Shown piece after piece: positions 19,657 to 29,566 of a stretch of 45,857 nt of DNA; positions within the stretch are counted from its first letter, which is position 1, and each line of letters starts with the position of its first letter. A program made the position numbers and the translations under genes. The stretch lies in NCBI GenBank assembly GCA_001792895.1, contig MARA01000086.1:1-45857 (forward strand), given 5' to 3'. The notes under the pieces were generated by a model, which was given only the letters and a program-made list of their open reading frames with translations, had not been told where the DNA came from and made no database searches. Source of the stretch: Lentinus brumalis. Lineage: Eukaryota; Basidiomycota; Agaricomycetes; Polyporales; Polyporaceae.

Positions 19657-21655
19657 ATGCCCAAAGGTACGTTTTTCACCCGAGGGAATGCACCGTCGAA
19701 GTCCTGCGCGATTCGCCCCTGGACCCCTGGACTGTCACAGGCGCATTCCCTCTTAGATGTTTGAGCGCCCACGCCCCTCGCTGACCTACCGCCCTTCCTC
19801 TGCCAGGATTCCTCATCCCATCGCTCTCGCCCTTTCGCAAGGTACGCAATAGTCTCCTTTCTCTCCGCAACCTTCGCTTGGGTAATCCTGTCGCAATGCT
19901 GCAGACTCGGACGGGCCTTGGCTTCTCCCCATGGACCGCCGACATCGGCACTCCTATCCATGCCCCAGACGACTTCGACCTCGAGGCCCGCATCAAGTCG
20001 ATACTCAGTGGCGACCTCGAGGACAAGGCGCTCGATGCCAGTCTTCCTGCCCAACCTGAAGCTCTGGATCAACCCCGCACCGACGCAACGCAGGCTCACG
20101 ATCCGGATGAGCCTATCCTCGAGGAGCCTGAGACCATGGACGCTTCGGTGCCGTCCCTCGACCACCTATTCGACGGGTTCGATCGAGTCGATGATCCCTC
20201 GAGGTTGCGTCCCTCGGTCAACGACGGCACTCAGCCTCAGTCGACAACCAAGAGGAAGACGCATGCTCGCAAGCACGACCAAGAGCATCGGAAACAGCAG
20301 CGCCAGCGCCGCGCGCTTCCTGGGGTCCTTGGAGCATCATCCAAGCCTCTGAAGCAGGCAGCGCTCAAGAAACTCCTCACCGCTGTCGCGCTTCACACCA
20401 ACACGGACACCGAGGCTGCAATTGCACGCGACGACGCTGCATTCCCTGCTCGCCCCGACGTCACCCCTGTCGAGACGCACCTCTCCCTCGACATGAACGA
20501 TGTCCCAGTCGCGTCGAGTGCGTTCATAGGCCGACACATCAAGCAGACCCCAGCAGATCGTGCCCGCGTGGACGTGGAGGAATTGAGGAAGGGAACTGGT
20601 TGGAGATACAAGGACTGGGACGGCAAGTAAGTTCCAATACCGTGTTCTCGCCTCCTCGTCACCTGATGACTGACTTCAACGCTGTCAGACAAACCATTCC
20701 AGTTCTTGACAAGCACGGCAGGGTCGTTACACTGCTCTCGGGTCGACCCAACGATCCGCGCTGGCTCGAGGACGTCAACGACGAACTCGATGCTGCGTTT
20801 GCTGTTGCACGCGAGGCATATCAGCCTCCGTCGAACCCGAAGGAGAACAGGCGCGGTGACTTCGAGACGACCAACCGCGGTATCTCGATTGGTGGAGGAC
20901 AGCCAGTGAGTCACGTCCTTTCTTCCTCTGCTTCAACGTCGTCATACTCTATACAGCGCCCTGGCAATCTCGCCCTCAACCCACAGAATCGCGCTCTTTG
21001 GGATGCGCTACTCAAGCTCAAGGCCTTACGTCGTGCTGCAAACTTCGCAAACAGTACGCACTGTCGCTCTCTCTTTGTCGTGGCCTCTTCTCAGTCCGAC
21101 ATAGCGTCCATGCGCGTGTTCGCCCCCGACATGTTCGAGCTTTACGATACCACACTGCACGACATATGCAAGCACGACCCCTCTCTGAGACGTAACTACG
21201 ACGACAACGTATTTGCCTCGGCTTCCATCAATTTCGGCCCACGCGCGGCGGCATACATACATACCGACCACCTCAACCTTGCGTACGGATGGTGCGCCAT
21301 TACGGCGATAGGGAAGTTTGATCCCCAGCGTGGAGGGCACCTGATCTTGTGGGACCTCCGCTTGATCATCGAGTTCCCGCCTGGAAGCACCATTCTAATT
21401 CCCTCCGCGATCCTGCGGCATTCAAACGCCCCTCTTGCTGACGAGGCCAACGAGAGACGTAGCGCTTTCCTGCAGTACTCCGCAGGAGGACTATTCCGTT
21501 GGGTTGAGTGCGAGCATCAGTCGCAGAAATCTTTCTTCGCAGCTGGTCGCACGTACTCCCAGAGTGGCGAAGAGCGTTGGCGGCGTGGGGTAGGCATGTT
21601 CAGCGACTGGAATGAGCTCAAGAGGCGTATACGCCCGCAGGCGTCGTCTACATAG
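19657..21655 (+). CDS. TET/JBP-family 2-oxoglutarate/Fe(II)-dependent dioxygenase
   Basis: Enzymes of this family oxidise 5-methylcytosine or thymine in DNA using Fe(II) and 2-oxoglutarate; activity here is inferred from family. The proposed start is MPKG at 19657, followed by short exons FLIPSLSPFRK and TRTGLGFSPWTADIGTP, then an acidic/basic linker (KRKTHARKHDQEHRKQQRQR). The catalytic part shows YIHTDHLN (metal-binding HxD, near 21260), GWCAITAIGKFDPQRGGHLI, LWDLRLIIEFPPGSTILIP, LRHSN (distal His, near 21415) and RRSAFLQYSAGG (Arg for 2-oxoglutarate). All key residues are present. Five or six short introns are predicted; the stop is at 21653-21655. The first two exons are less certain than the rest. 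Confidence 0.85.
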
Positions 21656-22066
21656 ATACAATTATCCTGTTTTGTATGTGTGTCTGTCTACAGCTCTTGA
21701 ATGTCATATTATGTTGTCGCATTTGTGCATGCACTCGGATGTGTAGTGGCATGTGAGCTTGCATGCCACGCATGCGCGCGAGCGCGCACATGCACGAGTA
21801 AGACGCGTCTTACGCTAGGCTGCCACAGCTGAGCATAAGACGCTCTGCCGCAGTCAGACGGCTTTTGCGCCCTCCTCCTTTCCACTACCCACAACTGTCG
21901 GACTAGTTTTCGGCTCACCTCACATCCTGTCTCCACCTCTCTGCTCGCCGCTTACAGTACGACTCTTCTCTTACGAGTGGTCCCTCAGATACTTATCCTC
22001 AAGTTCTTTACCGGTGGGCAGATCACACCGGGCCACTCGACGCCGCGCTGCTCGTCTCGAAGCTCC
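21656..22066. promoter_or_regulatory. Intergenic region with a 16-bp perfect palindrome (21798-21813)
   Basis: Between the dioxygenase and the small basic protein lies the perfect palindrome GTAAGACGCGTCTTAC. It is preceded by alternating GCATGCGCGCGAGCGCGC at about 21770. The palindrome centre is ACGCGT, identical to the MluI cell-cycle box recognised by fungal MBF complexes. A regulatory role is inference. No coding sequence is seen. Confidence 0.45.
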
Positions 22067-22810
22067 ATGCCTCGTGCTCCCAGACGTCGCCGAGTGCGTA
22101 CTCCGCAGGAAGAAGCAAGGGCCAAGCAACTGCGCAAGGAGCGTAACCATCGGCACTATGTGAAAAAAAAAACGTACGTCCTACCCGTACTCACCCTCGA
22201 TGAAGACGCATATTCTAATACTGACAGCTGCCAATCTTCCTGACCTCAGCAGGGCCACCGGTACTCAGCAATCTGCCATGAGTACTACACAGCAGCCAGG
22301 AGAAGACGTCCATGCTGTTAGCAACCCCACTCAGGTCTACTCCGACGTTCAAACAGACAATACGACCGTCTCGGCATCCCTTCCCTCGGACTTGTCCTTC
22401 AATTGGCAGGCTGTTGGGTGAGTCAAATACCGAATATTACACGCAGCTAGTCGCTCATCCATATGCTGCGCTGCATTAGGGGTCCTCTCCCAATCCCGTG
22501 CACTTCGACACCCTCGCACGCCTCGCGACTTGCCGGCCTCAATGAGGCATTGCTCGAGTGGGGTTATATGGACGACCGCGCAGCATATTCAAGAAGTTTA
22601 GACAAGCAGTTGCGCCGAGCGCGCCGAGCCGACGAAGACACTCGCACTGCCTGGGTTAACGAGATGGACGAATGGCTTGCTGATGGGGATAGGATGGTGG
22701 AGGAACTCCACGACATTGCGCTGCATGACTTGAGTTCTACGACCTTATCCGTGATTTTCCAGGTACTGTACATGATCGCCGCAGTTGAGGCTCGACTCTA
22801 CTTTGTGTAA
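22067..22810 (+). CDS. Small basic protein carried by the KDZ element, function unknown
   Basis: The start is MPRAPRRRRVRTPQEEARAK (22067), chosen because the upstream codons of the same frame look non-coding. The N-terminus is strongly basic (KQLRKERNHRHYVKKK) and resembles short R..YY.K-type basic segments I associate with unnamed Agaricomycetes proteins. Introns near 22174-22247 and 22420-22481 link RATGTQQSAMSTTQQPGED, then DLSFNWQAVG, then a helical C-terminus (LAGLNEALLEWGYMDD, RTAWVNEMDEWLADGD). About 200 residues. The 10-A run at 22162-22171 in the first exon is a likely error or slippage spot. Basic N-terminus plus helical C-terminus could suit a DNA-binding accessory factor, but that is conjecture. 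Confidence 0.6.
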
Positions 22811-23936
22811 ACCAATGCTATCCAATCCACACCGCACGGTGTATCAGTGATTATAGAGCATGGTCGCTGTACAATCTCAAAGCCAGAGCCGCAACATGAA
22901 GCGAGGTGCAAAGACAATTCGCGAAAAGAACTAGTACAAGACGATGTATTCATGCTGCTCATACTACTGATACAGGGCTCGTGAGTTGAAGAGTTATAGA
23001 TGCATCTCGAATGGCGCACTGTGACCGCGAACGGACAAACCGCCCTTGAGTCTCGAACAGGCCGACATTATGTCCATGACGACGACGCGACCCACCCATC
23101 GGTGTCGGATCGATCTTCCGCATGAATCCGCCATGGGAGCCAAACACGTATGCCGCCGCAGCGAATGAGATCTTCTGTATTGCAGTCGACGGCGGATCCG
23201 GCCATGTACCGAGACTCAGCCAAGGATCTGAGTATGTAAGTATTCTGATTCCTGACGCAGCTCGACCACGTTCGCGATGCTGCTGCTCCTGGTTCAAGGC
23301 TTGACCTTCAGGAGGCACTGTGGAAGCCACTCGGTCAGTATACGTGCATTTCGTAGTCTGATGAATCGAAGTGTTGAGCCTGGAACGACGCACCTGCCAG
23401 TAGCGCATCGGGCGGACCATGCGGTCACCATATGATCCCTTATGTTCTGTATTCAATCGGTGTATGCTGGGTCCTACTGCCGGAGCGACAACCTTTACGC
23501 ACTGAGCCAAGAGGAGGAACCGATCAGCATTTTGTCACATTGCGACTGGACAGGACGTCGGGTGGCGAGAATAGCCGGCGCGTGTTCGGAGTCATGGTCG
23601 GGATGCCGGCGGACAGGAGCGCGCGAGATTCCCGCCGCCCACTGTGACTCGTCTTTGAGGTTGAGTGTAGCTTGTTGTATCTGGTCAGCAGGCGAGACGC
23701 TAGTACTCTAGTGGTCGTTTGAAGAGGACGGGATGGCGGAGGACGGCGGACTGTCGCAGAGCAAGTGCATGCTCTGAAGTAAACATTCTCGGTTACGATC
23801 GGCTATTCGTGATGTCACGCGTTCGTCACGCGTTCGTGACATGCCCGAGGTCACTCCTAAAGGCTTGCCTGAGACTCGTGGGTCCTCCGAACGTCCGCGC
23901 ATACCTGTGACGCTCCTGATCTCCACTGTCCTCGTC
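22811..23936. other. Non-coding 1.1-kb stretch with tandem ACGCGT-type repeat
   Basis: No gene is supported. A 183-codon minus-strand frame at 22959-23510 lacks any recognisable motif. Near the right end, TCACGCGTTCG occurs twice in tandem (23815-23825 and 23826-23836), inside an 8-bp inverted repeat ATGTCACG...CGTGACAT (23812-23842). This is about 95 bp before the next start codon. Confidence 0.45.
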
Positions 23937-26900
23937 ATGCCAGCCCCCGCAGTCGACCTCGAGTTTATTCAAGTCGAGCCTTCCTTCCCACCGGTCCAGT
24001 CCGATGCGGCGCGCAAGCGCAAGAACAAGAAGTCGAAGAAAAAGAAGAAGGGCGGGAAACCCGGCAAGAAGAGCCATTTCGTTGGGGTGCGCGAAGAATT
24101 CCTGCACCGGTTTCTCATCCCCTTCGTCGCACTCAAGGGAGCTGCTCGAGCCTCTCAAAACACATTCTGGCAACAACTATTCGCTCTCTTCTGGCTCACA
24201 TTCCCCTACTGGTACGCCCTCGACGAGGACCCGGCTCTGAACCCTCGTCCCGCCCCCGAGGAGACCCCGGAGGAGCTAGCCGAGAAGGGCAAGATTATAG
24301 CTGATACGCAGAAGGTGCGCCATACGACTGCTCACGTCAGAAGTGTTGTGCTCATTCGTATCCTACAGCGCATCAAGGCCCACCTACGCTACCGTCGTGC
24401 GCTCCACATTCGCCAGACGAAGAACCCGTGGGACGGGTTTTTCCCGGACGTCAACGCTCAATTGAACCCATCTCCTGCACCCCGACAGCTCGCACTATGG
24501 CAACTCTACATGTCGAAGAAGACCGACGATATCGACGCAGAGTACGAGGCCCGCTGGCCCTCCGCCGGTCTCGATAAAGACCACAAGTTCGCGTTTCGCT
24601 GCAAGATAGCCAGAGAGCTCTTGGAGCGCGAGCCGGCGGAGTACAAGGCTGAATTGAAGGCAGAAGTCGATCAGATGCACGAGGACGACTTGCAAGTCGA
24701 GCAGGACATGCGCGACGCCATGGATGTGCCGGTAGAACTTGACATTCAAGTCCAGTACGCTCTTCTGATGCTTCTATGTCTGTGCTATGCTAACACGTCT
24801 ATTAGGGCTAGAGAAACCATCGCCGGCATCGTGCAACCTCTTCTGGAGGCTGTGAGGAAGCGCACTGGATTCTATATCACGATGCTTTGCGGCATCCCCT
24901 TGGTAGAAGGCTCGCGTGAATTTCAGCTGAAAGTGTAAGTGTTGCTTCCTCGATCGTCATTCTCCTTTGTTCTTTGTTCCTCGTTCCTCGCTCGTTGATC
25001 GCTCTTTGTGCTCGGTGCCAGTCTCCTATCCTTCCCGCTGTCTGATACTTACTGTCCATCTCAGTATCACCGCTGGCAAGTCGTCCGGACCCCTACCTTT
25101 GCCATGGCATCTAGCCGAGCAGGCGGAGTTCAAAACCGATGTCATGGGCTCGTTCACGCGGTTCTTGACATTGACCAAAGGTACGTTTCTCACTCGAAGT
25201 TTCTAAGCTTATATGTATCCCTCATGCGACTCCAGAGTACGAGGAGCGGCTTCAGAAGCTCGGAATCACGCCCAACTCCAACCCCGCCGCTGCGAGCTCT
25301 AACGCCACCACGTCCTTGCCCTTGTCCCCTTCCACAACACCCACGACAGCCCCATCCCCAACCGAGCAGCCCGCCGGAGGTACCAGCAAGAAGAAGCCAG
25401 CACGCTCGAGGAAGGGCCCTGCGGCGACTGTTGCTGCTACGTCCAAGGCCACCGCGTCGAAGGGCAAGTCCAAGGCTAGGCGCACACGCAAGGACAACAC
25501 GTCTGGTTCTGAGTACTCAGGGTCCGAATCCGAGTCGGAATCGGACTCTGATTCCTCGTCTGAATCGTCCGACTCAGACAGCGACTCCGAGTCTGAGGAC
25601 GATAGTACCCCTCGGGAGAACCTCATCACCTACGACGATCTCCCCGAGGATGCTGTCGTCCCTTCTCTAGAGTCCCTCAAACTCAGCGAGCACATCGTCG
25701 CCTTCCACAACACGCTGAATCCGGAGGAGCAGCGCATCCGGCGGTACTGGTGGGGAACGTACGACACGTTCGGCCGTACTCACATGGTGCCCACGCTGGT
25801 CGCGAAGGAAGCAGAGCAGAGGGCTAAGCGTGGAGCCACCGGTGCCGCTCTGCCCTCAACATCGTCGTCACTCCAGCAACCCCGCGTATCCCCTCGGACT
25901 TCTCCAGCAGCGTCGCCACTCTCCTCTGCGCAACCCCAGCCTCAGTCTACAGCCCGATCTGGAACGGCACATGTCCTCGAGGGTTCTGCGTCGCCCGGCA
26001 GCCCTGCGCCCTCATCGATGTCCAATGTCACGATGCTGCGCGGTTCGGGTACCGCACCATTTCCTGAGGCGCCAAACAACATGCTGCCCGACAACACTGC
26101 GAACACCACGCTGCCCGACGATGCTGCGACCCGGAGCCCGTCCGACGGCGCTGCCAACACGACGCCGTCCGATGCAGCGAGCGCGACGCCGCCTCACTCT
26201 GTGGACAAGTCCGCGCGTGGGCCTGTTCGCGTTCCTGCTGGCAGTCAGGACAACACGTTCGCCGGTCCTCGCCCTGAGGACATCATCATCGTGAACGAGG
26301 ACGGGTGGCCAGCGTGGCTTCGAGATGGATTCAACTATCTTGAGGCTCAGCAGCTCGGTCGGATTTTCATGCAAGCTGTCGAGTGGTGGACTGTACTGGA
26401 ACGTTCGTACAACTGGGAGAAGAATGTGAGTTACTCTTCTGTTATCGTGTGCTATCGTCGCAATCGCGCTAACACAGTGTTCACTATCCAGAAGAAGGGC
26501 TTCAGCGTTGATCATCGCCCTCCCCAGCTCGAGCATTGGATGCGCGTCCTGCGACGAAACTACTCAAAGGCTCCTGAGATCAAGAACGACGTCGAGTACG
26601 CGAGCTCGTGGTGGAAGTGGTGGGGTGGACTTCAGCCCGAGTGGCGTGAGCGCGACTCTGAAGGTCGTCCGATCGTCGGAGGCACGGGAGATTGGGAGGG
26701 CCTTTGCAAGCCCGGACAGAACGGCTTCATGATGGTCTTGTTGTCCCTCAGCTGGTGGAAGGCCGTCGCGTCGGAGGCCACACTGTCTCTCTGGGAGGAC
26801 GCCGTCAAGGATGTCGCATGGGTGATTATGGAGATGGCGAAGGGTTCTATGACGCAGGCGAAGGGTTCAAAGTGCGTGCACCCCCTCTCTCATTATCCGC

Positions 26901-26984
26901 TTTGTCTAACTACCTTCCAGGAAACACGCTCGGTCACAGGAAGAAGATTCCGATGGCAGATCGAAGCGTGCACGCCGTTCGTGA
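23937..26984 (+). CDS. Large charged protein carried by the KDZ element, function unknown
   Basis: The start MPAPAVDLEFIQVEPSFPP (23937) is followed by a Lys-rich block (RKNKKSKKKKKGGKPGKK). A conserved-looking region follows: GVREEFLHRFLIPFVALKGA, NTFWQQLFALFWLTFPYWYA, then RQLALWQLYMSKKTDDIDAE and FAFRCKIARELLEREPAEYK. A middle exon is rich in Ser/Asp/Glu (about 25500-25610) and low-complexity Pro/Thr/Ser. The C-terminal domain reads WLRDGFNYLEAQQLGRIFMQ, LEHWMRVLRRNYSKAPEIKN, WWKWWGGLQPEWRER and GQNGFMMVLLSLSWWK, ending after an intron in the basic tail SDGRSKRARRS. The final intron (26870-26920) sets the stop at 26984. Roughly 850 residues. I associate it with unnamed Agaricomycetes families. 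Nuclear location is likely; function unknown. It appears intact. Confidence 0.7.
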
Positions 26985-28021
26985 CTACAAAATTGAAGTC
27001 CCTAGCGAAGCATGCCCTCTCAAGGCTCAGGTACGCATCCCTACGCATACATCGGCCATTGTTCGAGTCTTTCAATATCCGCATCATCCCACCTTGCATC
27101 CCGATCACGCCTCAAGCATCCTTCCCCTCCTCATTGTCCCTGCTCGTTCAATGTTCTCCCCTGGTCGTTCATCTTCGTCCCCTGCTTGCTTCGCATTTGA
27201 AGGTCCCTGCTTAGTTGTCCACATCACTCTTCGTACATCTGAATCAACACCCCTCATTCCTTCGTCTTCACTACGCATCCCTTCTGCTCCTTCTGCTCCT
27301 TCGTCTACGCCGCTACTCGTACATCTGAATCTTCTCCCCCTCCCCTTCATTTTCGCTGCTCGTTCCTCCTGCTTGGTTGTCTTTCCCGCTACTCGTCATA
27401 TGAGTGTTCGACCTTCGCCCCTTTTATTGATACATTTGCAATCAACATTGCGTGGGCCAGCATGAACAGTCTTCTCGTTGAGACTGTTTCTGTGTTCCCG
27501 TTCGTCATCCATGTCCTCGATTTGTTTCGCCTTGATTGTAGTAAGTAGGATGCTTGTCATCAGTGCACTTGGCTTGAGAGAATGAGTGATGAGACTTGGC
27601 AGACCAACAGTGTGACTTTCCGATCTTGAGGGCCTCATTTGTTGTACTTAAAGACCACTTCTGGCGGTAAGTGTTGTTATCTTATGTAATCAAAGCACTG
27701 TAAGTAAAAGGACCACGTATCAAGTGAGTCGTCTAGCATCAAGGATAGTGCTCTCTCTCTATATATCTCTCACATTCGAGGCTCTGATTGATACCCTATA
27801 ATTTGCACAACCAGTCTCTAGTTTCAAGTACAGAGTAAATAGCCAGGTAGTGCCTTGTAAGCTTCAAAAAAGTCACCTATGTGCTGGCTATTATGATCAG
27901 TGCCGCAGCTTGGACAACAAAAATGTTGAGAGCACAAGGACAGCAATACCCGAGGTACACTTGATGTCTATCTATGCCTCAATTGCGTGGCTACAGCCAC
28001 CTGCAAAGAGACGGCAGTGTG
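26985..28021. other. Non-coding interior of the KDZ element, pyrimidine-rich
   Basis: About 27050-27400 is strongly C/T-rich low-complexity DNA with recurring CTTCGTC and CTGCTCGTTC blocks, which keeps frames open without suggesting a protein. From 27640 the composition drops in GC, with a CT microsatellite (CTCTCTCTCTATATATCTCTC near 27752). Then the right TIR begins. No gene is called. Confidence 0.5.
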
Positions 28022-28306
28022 AGCATCCCGATTTGGGAGGTACACTGCCCAATCAAGCACAGGCGCCGGATGGATGGTATACCGGCCGCATTTGGCAGCT
28101 GAGGCGCCCGCGCGCGCATTTCCTGCACGCTGGCGCTCAAAAATGCTGCAGGTTACCGCATTTGGGAGCGTGCCGAGGTGCCGGTGCCCCCGCTTATGCC
28201 CTGTATTCCTATCTACTCAAACAGGCTATTCGTTATGATATATCACGTCCCCTGCCTATTCGTATTACAATGAGGGCTGGGTAAACTACCTATTCGTATT
28301 ATATCA
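28022..28306. repeat. KDZ element right terminal inverted repeat
   Basis: It is the reverse complement of 15279-15566 with about seven mismatches by eye. The outer end reads CTATTCGTATTATATCA on the plus strand. The inner end near GGGAGGTACACTG is where similarity to the left copy fades. Confidence 0.9.
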
Positions 28307-29239
28307 TGACTGCTACACCTAGTGGATGAGCACCTAATTTGAGGGTTCAACGTGAGAGGACTCACCGCGATCTGCGCGTGCTGCGACCTTGAGGCCCCCA
28401 GAGCCGTGCGTAGCTGGTTTGTCACGCTCTGGAGCTGATTCTTGACTCCTTGGAGCTGGTTTTGAAGACTACTGGTGTCCGATAGCCACCGCGTCTGGTC
28501 CGCGGCGTGGGTTTGACGTTCCGCGGCAAAACGTGCCTCCTCTTGAGCATGCGCTGACCTGAGCGAGGACATTGCATTGTCATGCTGGACGCGAAGCGCG
28601 GATATTTCGCGTTCTTGTTGTCGTCGAAGTTCGGACACCTCGACGTCCCGCGCGAGTCGCGCGGTAGCTTCTCTGTCCACCTGTGCTTCCAGAAGCGCAT
28701 TGCTTGCGCGTGCGTCCGCCAACTGGGCGAGCAGACCCTCAATCTCACGATCCTTCCTGACGAGCTCGATCGCCGCGGTCTCCTTGTGCAGGAGCAGCAT
28801 CTCTGCAGCCTGCGAATGACTCTTGACAAGGTCTGCCGCATGAGCCCGGCATTGCTCATGAAGGTCTGGGGGAGAGAAGTTCTCCAGCGCGCCGCGCAGG
28901 TTGGCGTCCTTACGCATCTCACCGCAGAGGAATTAGGCCTTGACTTTTCCCATTACAAACCATATGTTTCATAACTTACCTCCTGCGCAACGTGGCTGAG
29001 CAGGACATTGCCCATAGCAGGAGCAGACAGTGCATAGGGGGGGCGGACGGACTGGGACTGCTGGCAGCAGGTTGCGGGGCCTTACCACAGGTGGAAATCG
29101 TTAGATTGATCGACTAATAGACTACTTCTACATTCCACGCCTCTGACTACAGAGAATGAATGAACAACGTTACCTGAGGGAGCTCGCTCTCCTCAATGTA
29201 CACCGGCTCACCGTTCTTGAGGGTGTAGTGGCCGACCAT
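28307..29239 (-). pseudogene. RING3, 5' part: coiled-coil half separated from its RING exons
   Basis: The start MVGHYTLKNGEPVYIEESEL (ATG at 29239) lies 72 nt after the 24-nt motif. Introns then lead to QSVRPPYALSAPAMGNVLLS and to a long coiled coil (MRKDANLRGALENF, VRKDREIEGLLAQLADARAS, VDREATARLARDVEVSELRR, QLQGVKNQLQSVTNQLRTAL). A GTGAGT donor-like site occurs about 50 nt before the transposon boundary at 28306. Gene order, strand and architecture (coiled coil here, RING exons at 14833-15278) match RING1 and RING2, so these are two halves of one gene split by the KDZ insertion. A truncated coiled-coil protein could still be made. Confidence 0.7.
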
Positions 29240-29310
29240 TGGCACAACAGAGTATCGTAACGAGCGTGGATGGCAACAGGTAGTTAGAGGAGACCTTTCA
29301 GATGATCACT

Positions 29311-29334
29311 CTGCAAGCGTATAACGTCGTTGCA
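29311..29334 (-). promoter_or_regulatory. 24-nt recurrent motif, copy 4 (RING3 leader)
   Basis: This exact copy lies upstream of the RING3 ATG in the matching orientation. Similarity with copy 2 extends a few bases on both sides (ACCTGC... and ...GCAGAG-like context). Confidence 0.65.
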
Positions 29335-29566
29335 GGTGTCGTGAGAGGGACGCGAGAGCGGACAGTGGAAGTACGAAGGCAAGAGACACCAAGTCCAGCA
29401 AACGGCGCTTGAACGCGAAGCCAACCCTAAAGCTGTGCACTCCTAACCTCAATCTGGGGTTTCAGGACATAAGAAAGTTTCTTACCTGGTTGTTACATGC
29501 GCTTATGTAATCACTTACCACTGACTATCGGAGTTCCAACAACTTTCCCACGGACATCAGTTGTCG

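Larger units (their letters stand above)
15279..28306. mobile_element. 13.0-kb KDZ DNA transposon with long terminal inverted repeats and four genes
   Basis: The ends are reverse complements over about 285 bp (15279-15566 and 28022-28306). They begin TGATAT(G/A)ATACGAATAG and differ at roughly seven positions by eye, so they are about 97% identical. Between them lie a KDZ transposase (15742-19476, minus), a TET/JBP-type dioxygenase (19657-21655, plus), a small basic protein (22067-22810, plus) and a large charged protein (23937-26984, plus). KDZ elements linked to TET/JBP genes are known from mushroom-forming fungi (Iyer and colleagues, 2014). No convincing target-site duplication was found: flanks are GTTGTAGTTC on the left and TGACTGCTAC on the right. 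High TIR identity and open genes suggest recent, possibly ongoing, mobility. Confidence 0.85.

Noticed and set aside
22959..23510. 183-codon minus-strand frame inside the KDZ element
   Set aside because: No motif, no splice context, and unlike the neighbouring genes in composition.
26692..27465. 257-codon plus-strand frame overlapping the end of the charged cargo gene
   Set aside because: The first half is a shadow of the real exon and the second half reads pyrimidine-rich low-complexity DNA.
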